A stretch of DNA of 64,000 bases, taken from the NCBI RefSeq assembly GCF_047200635.1, contig NZ_JBJZOI010000003.1:62001-126000 (forward strand). Direction: 5' to 3'. The translations under genes and the position numbers were made by a program. The stretch is from Saccharopolyspora_C sp047200635. Its GTDB lineage: Bacteria; Actinomycetota; Actinomycetes; Mycobacteriales; Pseudonocardiaceae. The notes beneath the pieces were generated by a model, which was not told the DNA's origin, did no database searches, and saw nothing but the letters and a program-made list of their open reading frames with translations. Within the stretch, counting starts at the first letter, position 1. Every line of letters begins with the position of its first letter. This document shows, piece after piece, positions 1 to 8,597 of the stretch.

Positions 1-1
1 G

Positions 2-3000
2 GCCTGCCGGTACCCCGGCGCCGACGACCTGGACGCCTACTGGCGGTTGCTCGTCGACGGCCGGGAAGGGCTGACCCGGATCGATCCGGATGCGGCGCCC
101 CGGTCGCTGCGCCAGCGATCCGGTTACGTCCCCGTCGCCGGTCTGATCACCGATCAGGACCGGTTCGATCCCGCGCCGTTCGGGCTCACCGACTCCGAAG
201 CGGACCTGATGGACCCCCAGCAGCGGCTGTTCCTGCAGACCGCGTGGCACGCCCTGGAGCACGCCGGGCACGCCGGGGCGCGCGATGCCGGAGCCGTGGG
301 CGTGTTCGCCGGGTCGATGCAGTCGAGCTACCTGGCGTCCAACCTCGCCGACCGGTGGGACCCCACCGGCGCGGGCCCGGACCCGCTCGGCAGCCTCGCC
401 ACCGCGATGGCGACCCAGCCGGACTACCTGCCGCTGCAGACCGCGTTCCGGCTCGGCCTCGGCGGGCCGGCCCTGGCCGTGTCGACCAGCTGCTCGACCT
501 CGCTGGTCGCCGTGCACCTGGCCGCGCAGTCGCTGCTGGCCGGTGAGTCGGACACCGCGCTCGCCGGCGGGGTGTCGCTGATCGTCCCGCAGGGCGGCGG
601 TTACCTGCACGTACCCGGCGGGATCTTCTCCGCTGATGGGCGAGTCCGCCCCTTCGGCGCGGACGGCACCGGCATCGTCTACACCCAGGGGGTCGGCGTC
701 GTGGCGCTGCGCCGCCTCAGCGACGCGATCGATTCCGGCGACGAGATCCACGCCGTCATCCACGGCACCGCCGTCAACAACGACGGCGCGGACAAGGCCG
801 GGTTCACCGCTCCCTCGGTGCGCGGGCAGGCTCGGGTGATCGGCGAAGCGCTCGCGGTCGCGGACGTCGACCCCCGTGAGATCGGCCTGATCGAGGCGCA
901 CGGAACCGCGACTCCCCTCGGCGACCCGGTGGAGTTCACCGCGCTGCGGCGGGTGCTCGGCGACGCACCCGGCCGGTGCGCGCTGGGTTCGGTGAAGGGG
1001 AACATCGGGCACAGCAACTCGGCCGCGGGGGTCGCCTCGCTGATCAAGGCCGTGCTCGCCCTGCGGCACTCCGCCGTCCCCGCCACCCTGCACGCCGATC
1101 CCGCCAACCCGGCGTTGCGCATCGACGATTCCCCGTTCCACCTGCCGTCGGCGACGGAGCCGTGGTCCGGCCCCCGGTACGCGGGGGTGAGCTCGTTCGG
1201 CATCGGCGGCACCAACGCCCACGCGGTCCTCGGACCGGCACCTCGGCGGAGCACGCCCGAGGACGATCCCCGGCCGCAGCTGCTCTGCGTTTCCGCCGCG
1301 ACCGCGGAGGCCGCCCGCGCCACCGCCTCCCGGGTGGCCGCCGCGGTGCCGCCGGGCCGGCACGCCGACGCCGCGCACACCCTCGCTCGCGGGCGGACCG
1401 CGCTGCCGCACCGCCTCACCGGCCTCGGGCCGGAGGGGCTGGCCGCGGCTGAGCCGGTGCTCGCCGGGACACCTCGGATCGTCTTCGCCTTCCCCGGTGC
1501 CGGGAGCCCCCACCCGGGCATGGCGGCGGACCTCTACCGGGACGAGCCGGTGTTCGCCGCCGCCGTCGACGAGTGCGCCCAGCTGCTGCTCCCGCGGCTG
1601 GACGCCGACGTGCGCGAGGCGCTCGATCCGGAGACGCCCGCGGAACGGGTCGCCGACCCGTCGTTCGGGCTGCCCGCGCTGTTCGCCGTGTCCGTCGGCC
1701 TGGCCCGGCTGCTGGAGAGCTGGGGAGCGCGCCCGGACGCGCTGATCGGGCACAGCCTCGGCGAGTGCGTCGCCGCCGCTGTCGGCGGGGCGCTGTCGCT
1801 GCCCGACGCCGCGCGACTCGTCGCGGAGCGCTGCACCGCCGCCGCCCGCGCCGCGGGCAGCGGCGCGATGCTCGCCGTCGGCCTGCCCGAAGCGGCGCTC
1901 GTGGCCCGGCTGCCCGAGGCGCTCGATCTCGCCGTGGTCAACGGGCCGGCCGCGTGCGTGGTGTCCGGGCCGGCCGAAGCGGTGACCGCGTTCGCCGAGG
2001 AGCTGGCGCGGGAGGACATCGCGCACTCACCGCTGGCGGTGGCGGCGGCCATGCACTCGCGGGCGATGGACCCGGAGCTGCCCGGGCTGCGAGCGGCACT
2101 GGCGGGACTCCGGGGCACCGCACCGCGCGTGCCCGTGGCGAGCACCCGCACCGGCGCGCTCGCCGGAGCCGAGCTCGGCTCGCCGTCGCACTGGACCGCG
2201 CAGCTGCGCGATCCCGTCCGGTTCGCCGACGCCCTCGCCGCCGCCGTCGGCGACGGTCCCGCCGTCGTCGCCGAGATCGGACCGGGCACCGCCCTGTCCC
2301 GCCTCGCCTCCGGCATCCCGGGAGTCGTGGCGACGGTGCCGCTGCTGGCGGAGGAGCACGGCACGGGTTCCGCGCGCGCTGCCCTCGGCAAGCTGTGGGC
2401 CCACGGCGCGGCGGTCGACCCGGCCGCGCCGGCCGGGCCGGGGCGTCGGCGGCTCGCGCTGCCCGGTTACGCCTTCACCCGCTCGCGGCACTGGATCGAC
2501 CCGCCCGAGGGTTCCGCCGACGACGCCGCCGACGCGGCACTGCAAGTCCTGACCTGGGAACCGATGGCCCCGGTGGCGGGCCGCCCCGAGGGAGGGTGGA
2601 CCGTGCTCGGCCGAGGGCCCCTCGCCGAGGCGCTCCGCGAGCGCGTCCTCCCCGGCGCGGACGTGATCGTCGTGGGCCCGGAGCCCGGCACCGACCCGGC
2701 AGCGGCGATCGCGGAGTTCGGCGCCCTCGCCGCCGAACTCCCCGACGGCCCGCTCCGGCTGCTGCTGGTCACCCGCGGCGGCGCCCGGGTCGCCGGAGAC
2801 GGCCCGCCCGATCCCGCGGCGGCCGCGGTGCGGGCGCTGCCACGGGTGCTCGGGCAGGAACGGCCCGGACTCACCTGGGCGACCCTCGACATCGACGCGC
2901 GGGGCGACGGCACCGAGCACGGGGACGCCGTGCTCGCGGAGGCCGCCGCGCTGGCCGCCGGGGGATCGGCGGCGGTGCGAGCGCTGCGCGGCGGCACCCG

Positions 3001-6000
3001 GTGGGTGGCCGCGCTGCGCGGCTGGGACGCCGAACCGGGCGCACGACCCGAGCCGGGCACCGCCGTGGTGATCGGTGGCCGAGGAGCGGTCGGTCAGGTC
3101 CTCGCGAACCGGCTCACCGCGGCCGGGCACCGCGTCGTGGTCACCTCGCGCACCGGGGGACCGGGCACGCGGACCGTGGACGCCACCGATCCCGCCGCCA
3201 CGGCCGCGCTGCTGTCCGAACTGGCCGAGGCGGGGCGGCTGTCGGTCGTGGTGCACGCGGCCGGCGTGCTGGCGGGTGCCGAACTCGACCCGGTGCGCGG
3301 CCTGGACGCCGACCGCGCGTCCGAGCACCTGGGCGCCAAGCTCGGCGGCGCGGTCGTCCTGCGGGACGCGATCGCGGAGCTTCCCGCCGATCGACGCCCG
3401 GAGCGCGTGCTGCTGATGTCCTCGGTGGCGACGCTGCTGGGTGGCGTCGGGACCGGCGCCTACGCGGCGGCCAACGCCGCGCTGTCCGCGGTGACCGGCC
3501 CGGGTTGGCAGGCGGTGCACTGGGACGGGTGGAGCGTCGGCACCACCGCGACCGCTTCGACCGCGCTGGACGCCCGCACGGGCGGCGACGCGTTCGACCG
3601 GCTGCTGGGGCTGCCCGCCGTGCCCGAGCTGGCGGTGGCCGCCTCGGCGCTGGCCCCGCGGATCTCGGCCGCCGGCCGGACCCGGGAGCTCGGCGGGGCT
3701 ACCGGCGTCCCGGCCCTCGACGGCGTCGCCGGTGAGGTCGCTGAGCTGTGGGGCGACCTGTTCGGCACCACCGTCACCGACCCGGACGCCGACTTCTTCG
3801 CCCTCGGCGGCCACTCCCTGCTCGCCACCCGAATGCTCGCTGCCCTGCGAGAACGGCGCGGCGTCGCGCTGAGCCTGCGCGAGCTGCTGGAGGCGCCGAC
3901 CGTCGCCGGGCTCGCGGCCCTGGTGGAGCGCGGGGACGCCGAGCAGGACGCGCCCGCCGGGCAGCGGGACGCCGAGCCGGGAACCGACGCCGACGGGACC
4001 TTCCCGATGACCCGCGTCCAGCACGCCTACTGGGTGGGTCGGGACGGCGGGTACGCGGAAGGCGGGGTCCCGTGCTACTTCTACCTCGAGTACGACGCCG
4101 CCGCGCTGGACGTCGCCCGGCTGGAGAACGCCTGGAACACCGTCGTCGCCCGGCACCCGATGCTGCGCGCGGTGACCACCGCCGAGGGGCGGTTCCGCGT
4201 CCTCGACGAGGTCCCGCACTACCGGATCCGGGTGCACGACCTCACCGCGGCCGGACCCGACCGGCGCCGGGACCGGCTCGCCGCGTTGCGCGAGCGCCTC
4301 TCCACCAGACCCGGCCCGTCCGACAGGTGGCCGCTGGTGACCATCCAGGCCGCGCTCCTGCCCGAAGACCGGGTCCGGGTCCACATCGGGGTGGACGTGC
4401 TGGTGTGCGACGCCGCGTCGTGGTGGATCGTCGAGGACGAGTGGCGGGCCGCCTACCTGAGCGCGGAGCGGCCGGAGGAGGCGCTGCCCCCGCCCCCACC
4501 GCGGCATCCCGCCCGGTGCACCGCCGAGCTGGCCGCCCGCGCCGCGTCGGCGGAGGGGCAGCGCGCCGCCGCCTGGTGGCGCGAGCAGCTCGACGCGCTG
4601 CCCGGCCCGCCCCCGCTGCCGGTCCGCACCTCGCCGGCGCAGGAGCCGCCCCGGTTCCGGCGCCGGGTCCAGCGGGTCGAACCGGCCGCTCGCGCGGCGC
4701 TGTTCGCCCGCGCGGCCCGGTACCGGGTCACTCCCACGGCGGTGCTGCTCACCGCGTTCACCGACGTGCTCGCCGAGTGGGCGGCCACCGCGCGGTTCAG
4801 CGTGCTGCTGACCCTGTTCGACCGTCCGCCGGGCACGGACGGAGTGGTCGGCGACTTCACCTCGCTGGTGCTGCACGAGACCCCCGCCGGGCCGGCCCCC
4901 ACGTTCGCGGAGCGGGCCGCCGCGACCCAGGCGAGGTTGTTCGACGAGCTCGACCACCGGGCGCACTCCGCGCTCGACGTGCTCGCCGAGCAGTCCGCCC
5001 GCACCGGTGAGCGGCGACGGGTGCCGGTGGTGTTCACCAGCGCGCTCGGGTTGGACGAGGGGCGGTCGCTGGAGTGGCTCGGCGAACAGGTCGCGGCTCT
5101 CTCGTCCACCCCGCAGGTCTGGCTGGACCACCAGGTGCTCGAGGTCGGTGGCGAGCTGCGCTTGCAGTGGGACGGCCCGGAAGGCGTGCTCCCCGACGAC
5201 GAGCTGGACGAGGTGGTGGCCCGGCACGCCGACCGGGTGCGGGAGCTCGCCGCCGACGAGGACGCGTGGGGGCCGTCAGCGGTCGCCGAGCAGCAGCTCG
5301 ATCCCGCCGATGCGGTGATCCCGCTGCGCGGCGGCGACGACCCGGAACGGCCCGCGCTCGTGCTGCTGCACCCCTCCGGCGGGGACGTGCTGTGCTACGT
5401 CGAGTTGTCCGGGCTGCTCGACGAGCGGATCGATGTGCTCGCCGTCGCGGATCCGCAGCTGTCCGGCGCCTCCGGGGGCGGCCCGGACACCGTTCCCGGC
5501 ATGGCATCGGCCTACCTGGCGGCGCTGCGCGCGTCCGGCCGGCGCGGGCCGTGGCTGCTGGGCGGCTGGTCGATGGGCGGCACGCTCGCGCAGGAGATGG
5601 CCGTCCAGCTCGCGGCCGAGGGCGAAGCGGTTCCGCTGCTGTTCATGCTCGACTCGAACGACCCGGAGCACATCCGGCCGGTGCCCGGCACCGAGGCGGA
5701 GCACGACCGGGGCGTCGCCGTGCGGCACCTGCGGGCTCTCGAGGCGTACCTGGGCATCGACCTGGACGCCGAGACCGTCCCCGAGGGGGCGGATCGGGCC
5801 AGCTCCGTGGCGGTTCGGTTGCGCGAGCGCGGGCTGCTCGGCCGGGCCGAGCCGGACGAGGCGGTCCTCGGCCGGCTGGACGTCCTGGCGCGGCACCTGC
5901 GGGCGCTGGCCGCACACGAGGCGTCCCGACTGGACGCGGCGGGCACCGCGACGCTCCTGGTGCGGGCCGACCGGAAGTCCCCGCGCAATTCCGGCATCGG

Positions 6001-6187
6001 GATGGGGGTCGATGACACCCCGCCCGACCGCGGACCGGATCTCGGCTGGTCGGCGCACCTCGCCGGACCGCTGGACGCCGTCGGTGCCGACACCCACCAC
6101 TACGGGGTGCTGCACCGGCCCGCGCTCGACGACGTCGCGGCCGCGATGAACGCGGCACTGCTCACCCACCTGGAACGGAACGAATGA
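2..6187 (+). CDS. Hybrid PKS-NRPS synthase, 3' part (KS-AT-KR-ACP-Cy-TE)
   Basis: The gene is cut by the left window edge; the frame is open from base 2, so the true start lies upstream. Domains by residue of the visible part: ketosynthase about 1-405 with active-site Cys164 in TSCSTS; acyltransferase about 480-790 with GHSLGE near 582 and an AAMHS specificity motif near 683; ketoreductase near 1020 (GGRGAVG) with SSV and YAAAN catalytic motifs; carrier protein with GGHSLL near 1271; a condensation-type domain carrying DVLVCDAAS near 1464, which fits the DxxxxDxxS cyclisation motif; and a thioesterase with GWSMG near 1856. The order is that of yersiniabactin HMWP1 without its two methyltransferases and final PCP. 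Likely role (inference): ketide extension and thiazoline/oxazoline formation with release of a phenolate-type metallophore. The stop overlaps the start of the binding-protein gene (ATGA). Confidence 0.9.
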   Translation, partial: ACRYPGADDLDAYWRLLVDGREGLTRIDPDAAPRSLRQRSGYVPVAGLITDQDRFDPAPFGLTDSEADLMDPQQRLFLQTAWHALEHAGHAGARDAGAVGVFAGSMQSSYLASNLADRWDPTGAGPDPLGSLATAMATQPDYLPLQTAFRLGLGGPALAVSTSCSTSLVAVHLAAQSLLAGESDTALAGGVSLIVPQGGGYLHVPGGIFSADGRVRPFGADGTGIVYTQGVGVVALRRLSDAIDSGDEIHAVIHGTAVNNDGADKAGFTAPSVRGQARVIGEALAVADVDPREIGLIEAHGTATPLGDPVEFTALRRVLGDAPGRCALGSVKGNIGHSNSAAGVASLIKAVLALRHSAVPATLHADPANPALRIDDSPFHLPSATEPWSGPRYAGVSSFGIGGTNAHAVLGPAPRRSTPEDDPRPQLLCVSAATAEAARATASRVAAAVPPGRHADAAHTLARGRTALPHRLTGLGPEGLAAAEPVLAGTPRIVFAFPGAGSPHPGMAADLYRDEPVFAAAVDECAQLLLPRLDADVREALDPETPAERVADPSFGLPALFAVSVGLARLLESWGARPDALIGHSLGECVAAAVGGALSLPDAARLVAERCTAAARAAGSGAMLAVGLPEAALVARLPEALDLAVVNGPAACVVSGPAEAVTAFAEELAREDIAHSPLAVAAAMHSRAMDPELPGLRAALAGLRGTAPRVPVASTRTGALAGAELGSPSHWTAQLRDPVRFADALAAAVGDGPAVVAEIGPGTALSRLASGIPGVVATVPLLAEEHGTGSARAALGKLWAHGAAVDPAAPAGPGRRRLALPGYAFTRSRHWIDPPEGSADDAADAALQVLTWEPMAPVAGRPEGGWTVLGRGPLAEALRERVLPGADVIVVGPEPGTDPAAAIAEFGALAAELPDGPLRLLLVTRGGARVAGDGPPDPAAAAVRALPRVLGQERPGLTWATLDIDARGDGTEHGDAVLAEAAALAAGGSAAVRALRGGTRWVAALRGWDAEPGARPEPGTAVVIGGRGAVGQVLANRLTAAGHRVVVTSRTGGPGTRTVDATDPAATAALLSELAEAGRLSVVVHAAGVLAGAELDPVRGLDADRASEHLGAKLGGAVVLRDAIAELPADRRPERVLLMSSVATLLGGVGTGAYAAANAALSAVTGPGWQAVHWDGWSVGTTATASTALDARTGGDAFDRLLGLPAVPELAVAASALAPRISAAGRTRELGGATGVPALDGVAGEVAELWGDLFGTTVTDPDADFFALGGHSLLATRMLAALRERRGVALSLRELLEAPTVAGLAALVERGDAEQDAPAGQRDAEPGTDADGTFPMTRVQHAYWVGRDGGYAEGGVPCYFYLEYDAAALDVARLENAWNTVVARHPMLRAVTTAEGRFRVLDEVPHYRIRVHDLTAAGPDRRRDRLAALRERLSTRPGPSDRWPLVTIQAALLPEDRVRVHIGVDVLVCDAASWWIVEDEWRAAYLSAERPEEALPPPPPRHPARCTAELAARAASAEGQRAAAWWREQLDALPGPPPLPVRTSPAQEPPRFRRRVQRVEPAARAALFARAARYRVTPTAVLLTAFTDVLAEWAATARFSVLLTLFDRPPGTDGVVGDFTSLVLHETPAGPAPTFAERAAATQARLFDELDHRAHSALDVLAEQSARTGERRRVPVVFTSALGLDEGRSLEWLGEQVAALSSTPQVWLDHQVLEVGGELRLQWDGPEGVLPDDELDEVVARHADRVRELAADEDAWGPSAVAEQQLDPADAVIPLRGGDDPERPALVLLHPSGGDVLCYVELSGLLDERIDVLAVADPQLSGASGGGPDTVPGMASAYLAALRASGRRGPWLLGGWSMGGTLAQEMAVQLAAEGEAVPLLFMLDSNDPEHIRPVPGTEAEHDRGVAVRHLRALEAYLGIDLDAETVPEGADRASSVAVRLRERGLLGRAEPDEAVLGRLDVLARHLRALAAHEASRLDAAGTATLLVRADRKSPRNSGIGMGVDDTPPDRGPDLGWSAHLAGPLDAVGADTHHYGVLHRPALDDVAAAMNAALLTHLERNE

Positions 6188-7674
6188 AGCGACTGCTCAT
6201 CGCGGGCCTGCTGCTGTGCGGCGCGCTCGCCGGTTGCACCACCCCCGTCGAACCCGTCGACACCGTGCGCTACGTCGCGCCCGGTTCCGGCACCGCCGCC
6301 ACGAACGATCCGCACGGGACGTTGCCCGCCGAAAGCGACATCGTGCGGATGGCCCTGACCTACGACGTGCTGACGGTGCCCGGTGAGGACGGAGCCCCGC
6401 TGCCGAGACTGGCGACGTCCTGGACCGCGGACGACCCCTCGCTGACCCGCTGGACGGTGCGGCTTCGCGAGGACGCCGTCTTCGCGGACGGGCGGCCGGT
6501 GCGGGCCGCGGACGCGCTGTTCTCCCTGCGCCGCATGGGGGAGAAGTCGGCCGAGAACTTCGGCCGGATGTCGATGTTCGATCTCGATGCCTCCAGCGCC
6601 CCCGACGCGTCCACCCTCTCGCTGGTCACGCGCGTGCCCTACGCGGAGGTGGGGACCGCGCTGATGGGCGCGACCTTCGTCGTGCCCGAGGGCAGCGAGG
6701 ACTTCACCTCCAGGCTGGCCCCCGGTTCCGGTCCGTTCCGGCCGGTGCGAGCCGACGCCCAGACGACGGTCTTCGAGCGCAACGACTCGTGGTGGGGGCC
6801 GCGTCCCCCGAGCCGGGTGATCGAACTGCGCGCGGTGGCCGACCCGCAGGCCCGCGCCCAGGCGGTGCTTTCCGGGGAGGCCGACCTCGCGGGCAGCGTG
6901 CCGCCCACGGCCGCCGATCAGGGGGCGAGCGCCGGGATGACGGTCGTCCGGAAGCCGGGCGCCACCACGTATCCGCTCGTGATGCGAACCGACACCCCGC
7001 CGTTCTCGGACAAGCGGGTGCGCGAGGCGATTCGCCTCGCGGTCGACCGGCGGCAGCTGCTGGACGCCGTGTTCCTGGGCAAGGGCGAGCTGGGCAACGA
7101 CGTCCTCACCCCCACCGATCCGAGCAGCCCGCGCGATCTGCCGCAGATCGAGCGGGACCTGCCTCGCGCCCGCGAGCTGATGGCGCAGGCCGGCCTGGCC
7201 GGCGGGATCGACGTCGTGCTGCACGCGACCACCGCCTATCCCGGCATGGACACCTCGGCGACCTTGCTCGCCCAGCAGCTCGCCGAGATCGGGGTGCGGG
7301 CGAGTATCGAGATCGAGCCGCCGGACACCTACTTCAGCGCCGTGTACGGCAACGAGCCGTTCTACGTCAGCTTCCTCGGCGGCATCCCGTTCCTCGACGT
7401 CGTCCGGGTCGCGCTCACCCCCGGATCGCCCACCAACGAGACCGCCTGGGCGGACCCGTCCTGGAACGCCGACCTGATGGCCGCGCTGGCCGAAGCCGAC
7501 GACGACCGCCGTCGCGCCGAACTCGCCGCGTTGCAACTGCGGTTGCGGGACGAGGGCGGGTACCTGGTCTGGGGGGTCGGTGACCGGCTCGACCTGGCCG
7601 CACCGGGCGTGACCGGCGTGTCGTCCGCGATCGGGTTCGGCGCCGGCTTCATCGACCAGCTGAGGCGCGGCTGA
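6184..7674 (+). CDS. Family 5 solute-binding lipoprotein of an Opp/Nik-type ABC importer
   Basis: A 496-residue extracytoplasmic receptor. It begins with a lipoprotein signal: Lys-Arg, a hydrophobic stretch, then the lipobox LAGC with the lipidated Cys near residue 18. The mature part has family 5 features, such as an N-terminal segment reading LTYDVLTVPGEDG, DGRPVRAADALFSLRR, and the later region TDTPPFSDKRVREAIRLAVD that is typical of peptide- and nickel-binding proteins. Family members bind peptides, nickel complexes or opine metallophores. Lying within the synthase operon, it most likely captures the metal-loaded product (inference). Start and stop are both coupled to neighbours: ATGA with the synthase and TGATG with the permease. 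Ligand identity cannot be read from sequence. Confidence 0.9.
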   Translation: MKRLLIAGLLLCGALAGCTTPVEPVDTVRYVAPGSGTAATNDPHGTLPAESDIVRMALTYDVLTVPGEDGAPLPRLATSWTADDPSLTRWTVRLREDAVFADGRPVRAADALFSLRRMGEKSAENFGRMSMFDLDASSAPDASTLSLVTRVPYAEVGTALMGATFVVPEGSEDFTSRLAPGSGPFRPVRADAQTTVFERNDSWWGPRPPSRVIELRAVADPQARAQAVLSGEADLAGSVPPTAADQGASAGMTVVRKPGATTYPLVMRTDTPPFSDKRVREAIRLAVDRRQLLDAVFLGKGELGNDVLTPTDPSSPRDLPQIERDLPRARELMAQAGLAGGIDVVLHATTAYPGMDTSATLLAQQLAEIGVRASIEIEPPDTYFSAVYGNEPFYVSFLGGIPFLDVVRVALTPGSPTNETAWADPSWNADLMAALAEADDDRRRAELAALQLRLRDEGGYLVWGVGDRLDLAAPGVTGVSSAIGFGAGFIDQLRRG

Positions 7675-8597
7675 TGCTGACGGGATCGGGCGCACCGGCG
7701 CTGCGGGCCGTGGCGCGCGCCGTGGTGCGCGCGGCAGGGGTGCTCGCCGGGACCGCCGTGGTGGTGTTCGCCGCCACGGCGACCTTGCCCGCCGACGCGA
7801 TCGCCGTCCGGGCCGGGGGCCGCGTGGACCCCGCGGAACTGGACGGGTTGCGGGCGGCAGCGGGTCTGGACCGGCCGCTGCCCGAGCGGTTCCTGCGCTG
7901 GGCGGGCGGACTGCTCACCGGGGACCCCGGCCGCTCGCTGGTCACCGGCCGGGAGGTCGCCGAGGTCGTCGCCGAGCGCGCTGGAACCACCACCGCGCTC
8001 GTGCTGGCGTCGCTGGCCGTGGCAGCACCCGTCGCCGCGGTGCTCGCGCACCGGCGCGGCGCCGCGCCGGCCGCCATCGGCTCCGCCGTGCCGCCGGTGG
8101 TGACCGCGATCGGACTCGCGACGCTGCTGGCCGGAGTGCTGCACTGGGTCCCGCCGGTGTCGTTGCTGCCCGTCGGGGCATCGGCGTGGACGAGACCCGA
8201 CCTGCTGGTGCTCCCCGTGCTCGCCCTCGCCCTGCCCACCGGTGCGTACGCGGCCGGACAGCTCCGGGGCGCCGTCGAAGACGTCGCGGCCCGGCCCTTC
8301 GTGCACGACGCCGTGCTGCGCGGCGTGCCCCGCCACGTGGTCGCACTGCGCTACGTCGGGCCGTTCGTGGCGGCACCCGCGCTGCGGGTGCTGGCGGTGA
8401 CAGCGGGCGGGCTGATCGCGGGCAGCACGATCGTGGAAACCCTGTTCGGGATCGCGGGGCTCGGTGAGCTGCTCGTCGGCGCGGTGGCCACCCGGGACGT
8501 GCCGGTGGTCTCCGCGGTGGCCCTGCTCGCCGCCGCCGTCGTCGTGGCCGGAACGCTGCTGGCGGACGTCGTCGCCGCGCTGGTGGCACGCCGATGA
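7674..8597 (+). CDS. DppB/NikB-type ABC permease
   Basis: A 307-residue integral membrane protein of the binding-protein-dependent transport family. The N-terminal helix lies near residues 13-40 (RAAGVLAGTAVVVFAATATL). The extracellular loop contains DRPLPERFLRWAGGLLTGDPGRSL, abbreviated here to the family signature DRPLPERFLRW...GDPGRSL. The later EAA-like region reads HDAVLRGVPRHVVALRYV and contacts the ATPases. The stretch IAGSTIVETLFGIAGLGELL is a strong DppB family mark. It pairs with the permease part of the next gene to form the importer channel. Start and stop overlap both neighbours by 1-4 bases, so the transporter is one translational unit. Confidence 0.9.
   Translation: MLTGSGAPALRAVARAVVRAAGVLAGTAVVVFAATATLPADAIAVRAGGRVDPAELDGLRAAAGLDRPLPERFLRWAGGLLTGDPGRSLVTGREVAEVVAERAGTTTALVLASLAVAAPVAAVLAHRRGAAPAAIGSAVPPVVTAIGLATLLAGVLHWVPPVSLLPVGASAWTRPDLLVLPVLALALPTGAYAAGQLRGAVEDVAARPFVHDAVLRGVPRHVVALRYVGPFVAAPALRVLAVTAGGLIAGSTIVETLFGIAGLGELLVGAVATRDVPVVSAVALLAAAVVVAGTLLADVVAALVARR

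Noticed and set aside
2027..5227. Long minus-strand open frame of 1066 codons opposite the synthase
   Set aside because: It mirrors the synthase codons in high-G+C DNA; the composition is Arg/Gly/Pro-rich and has no family motif.
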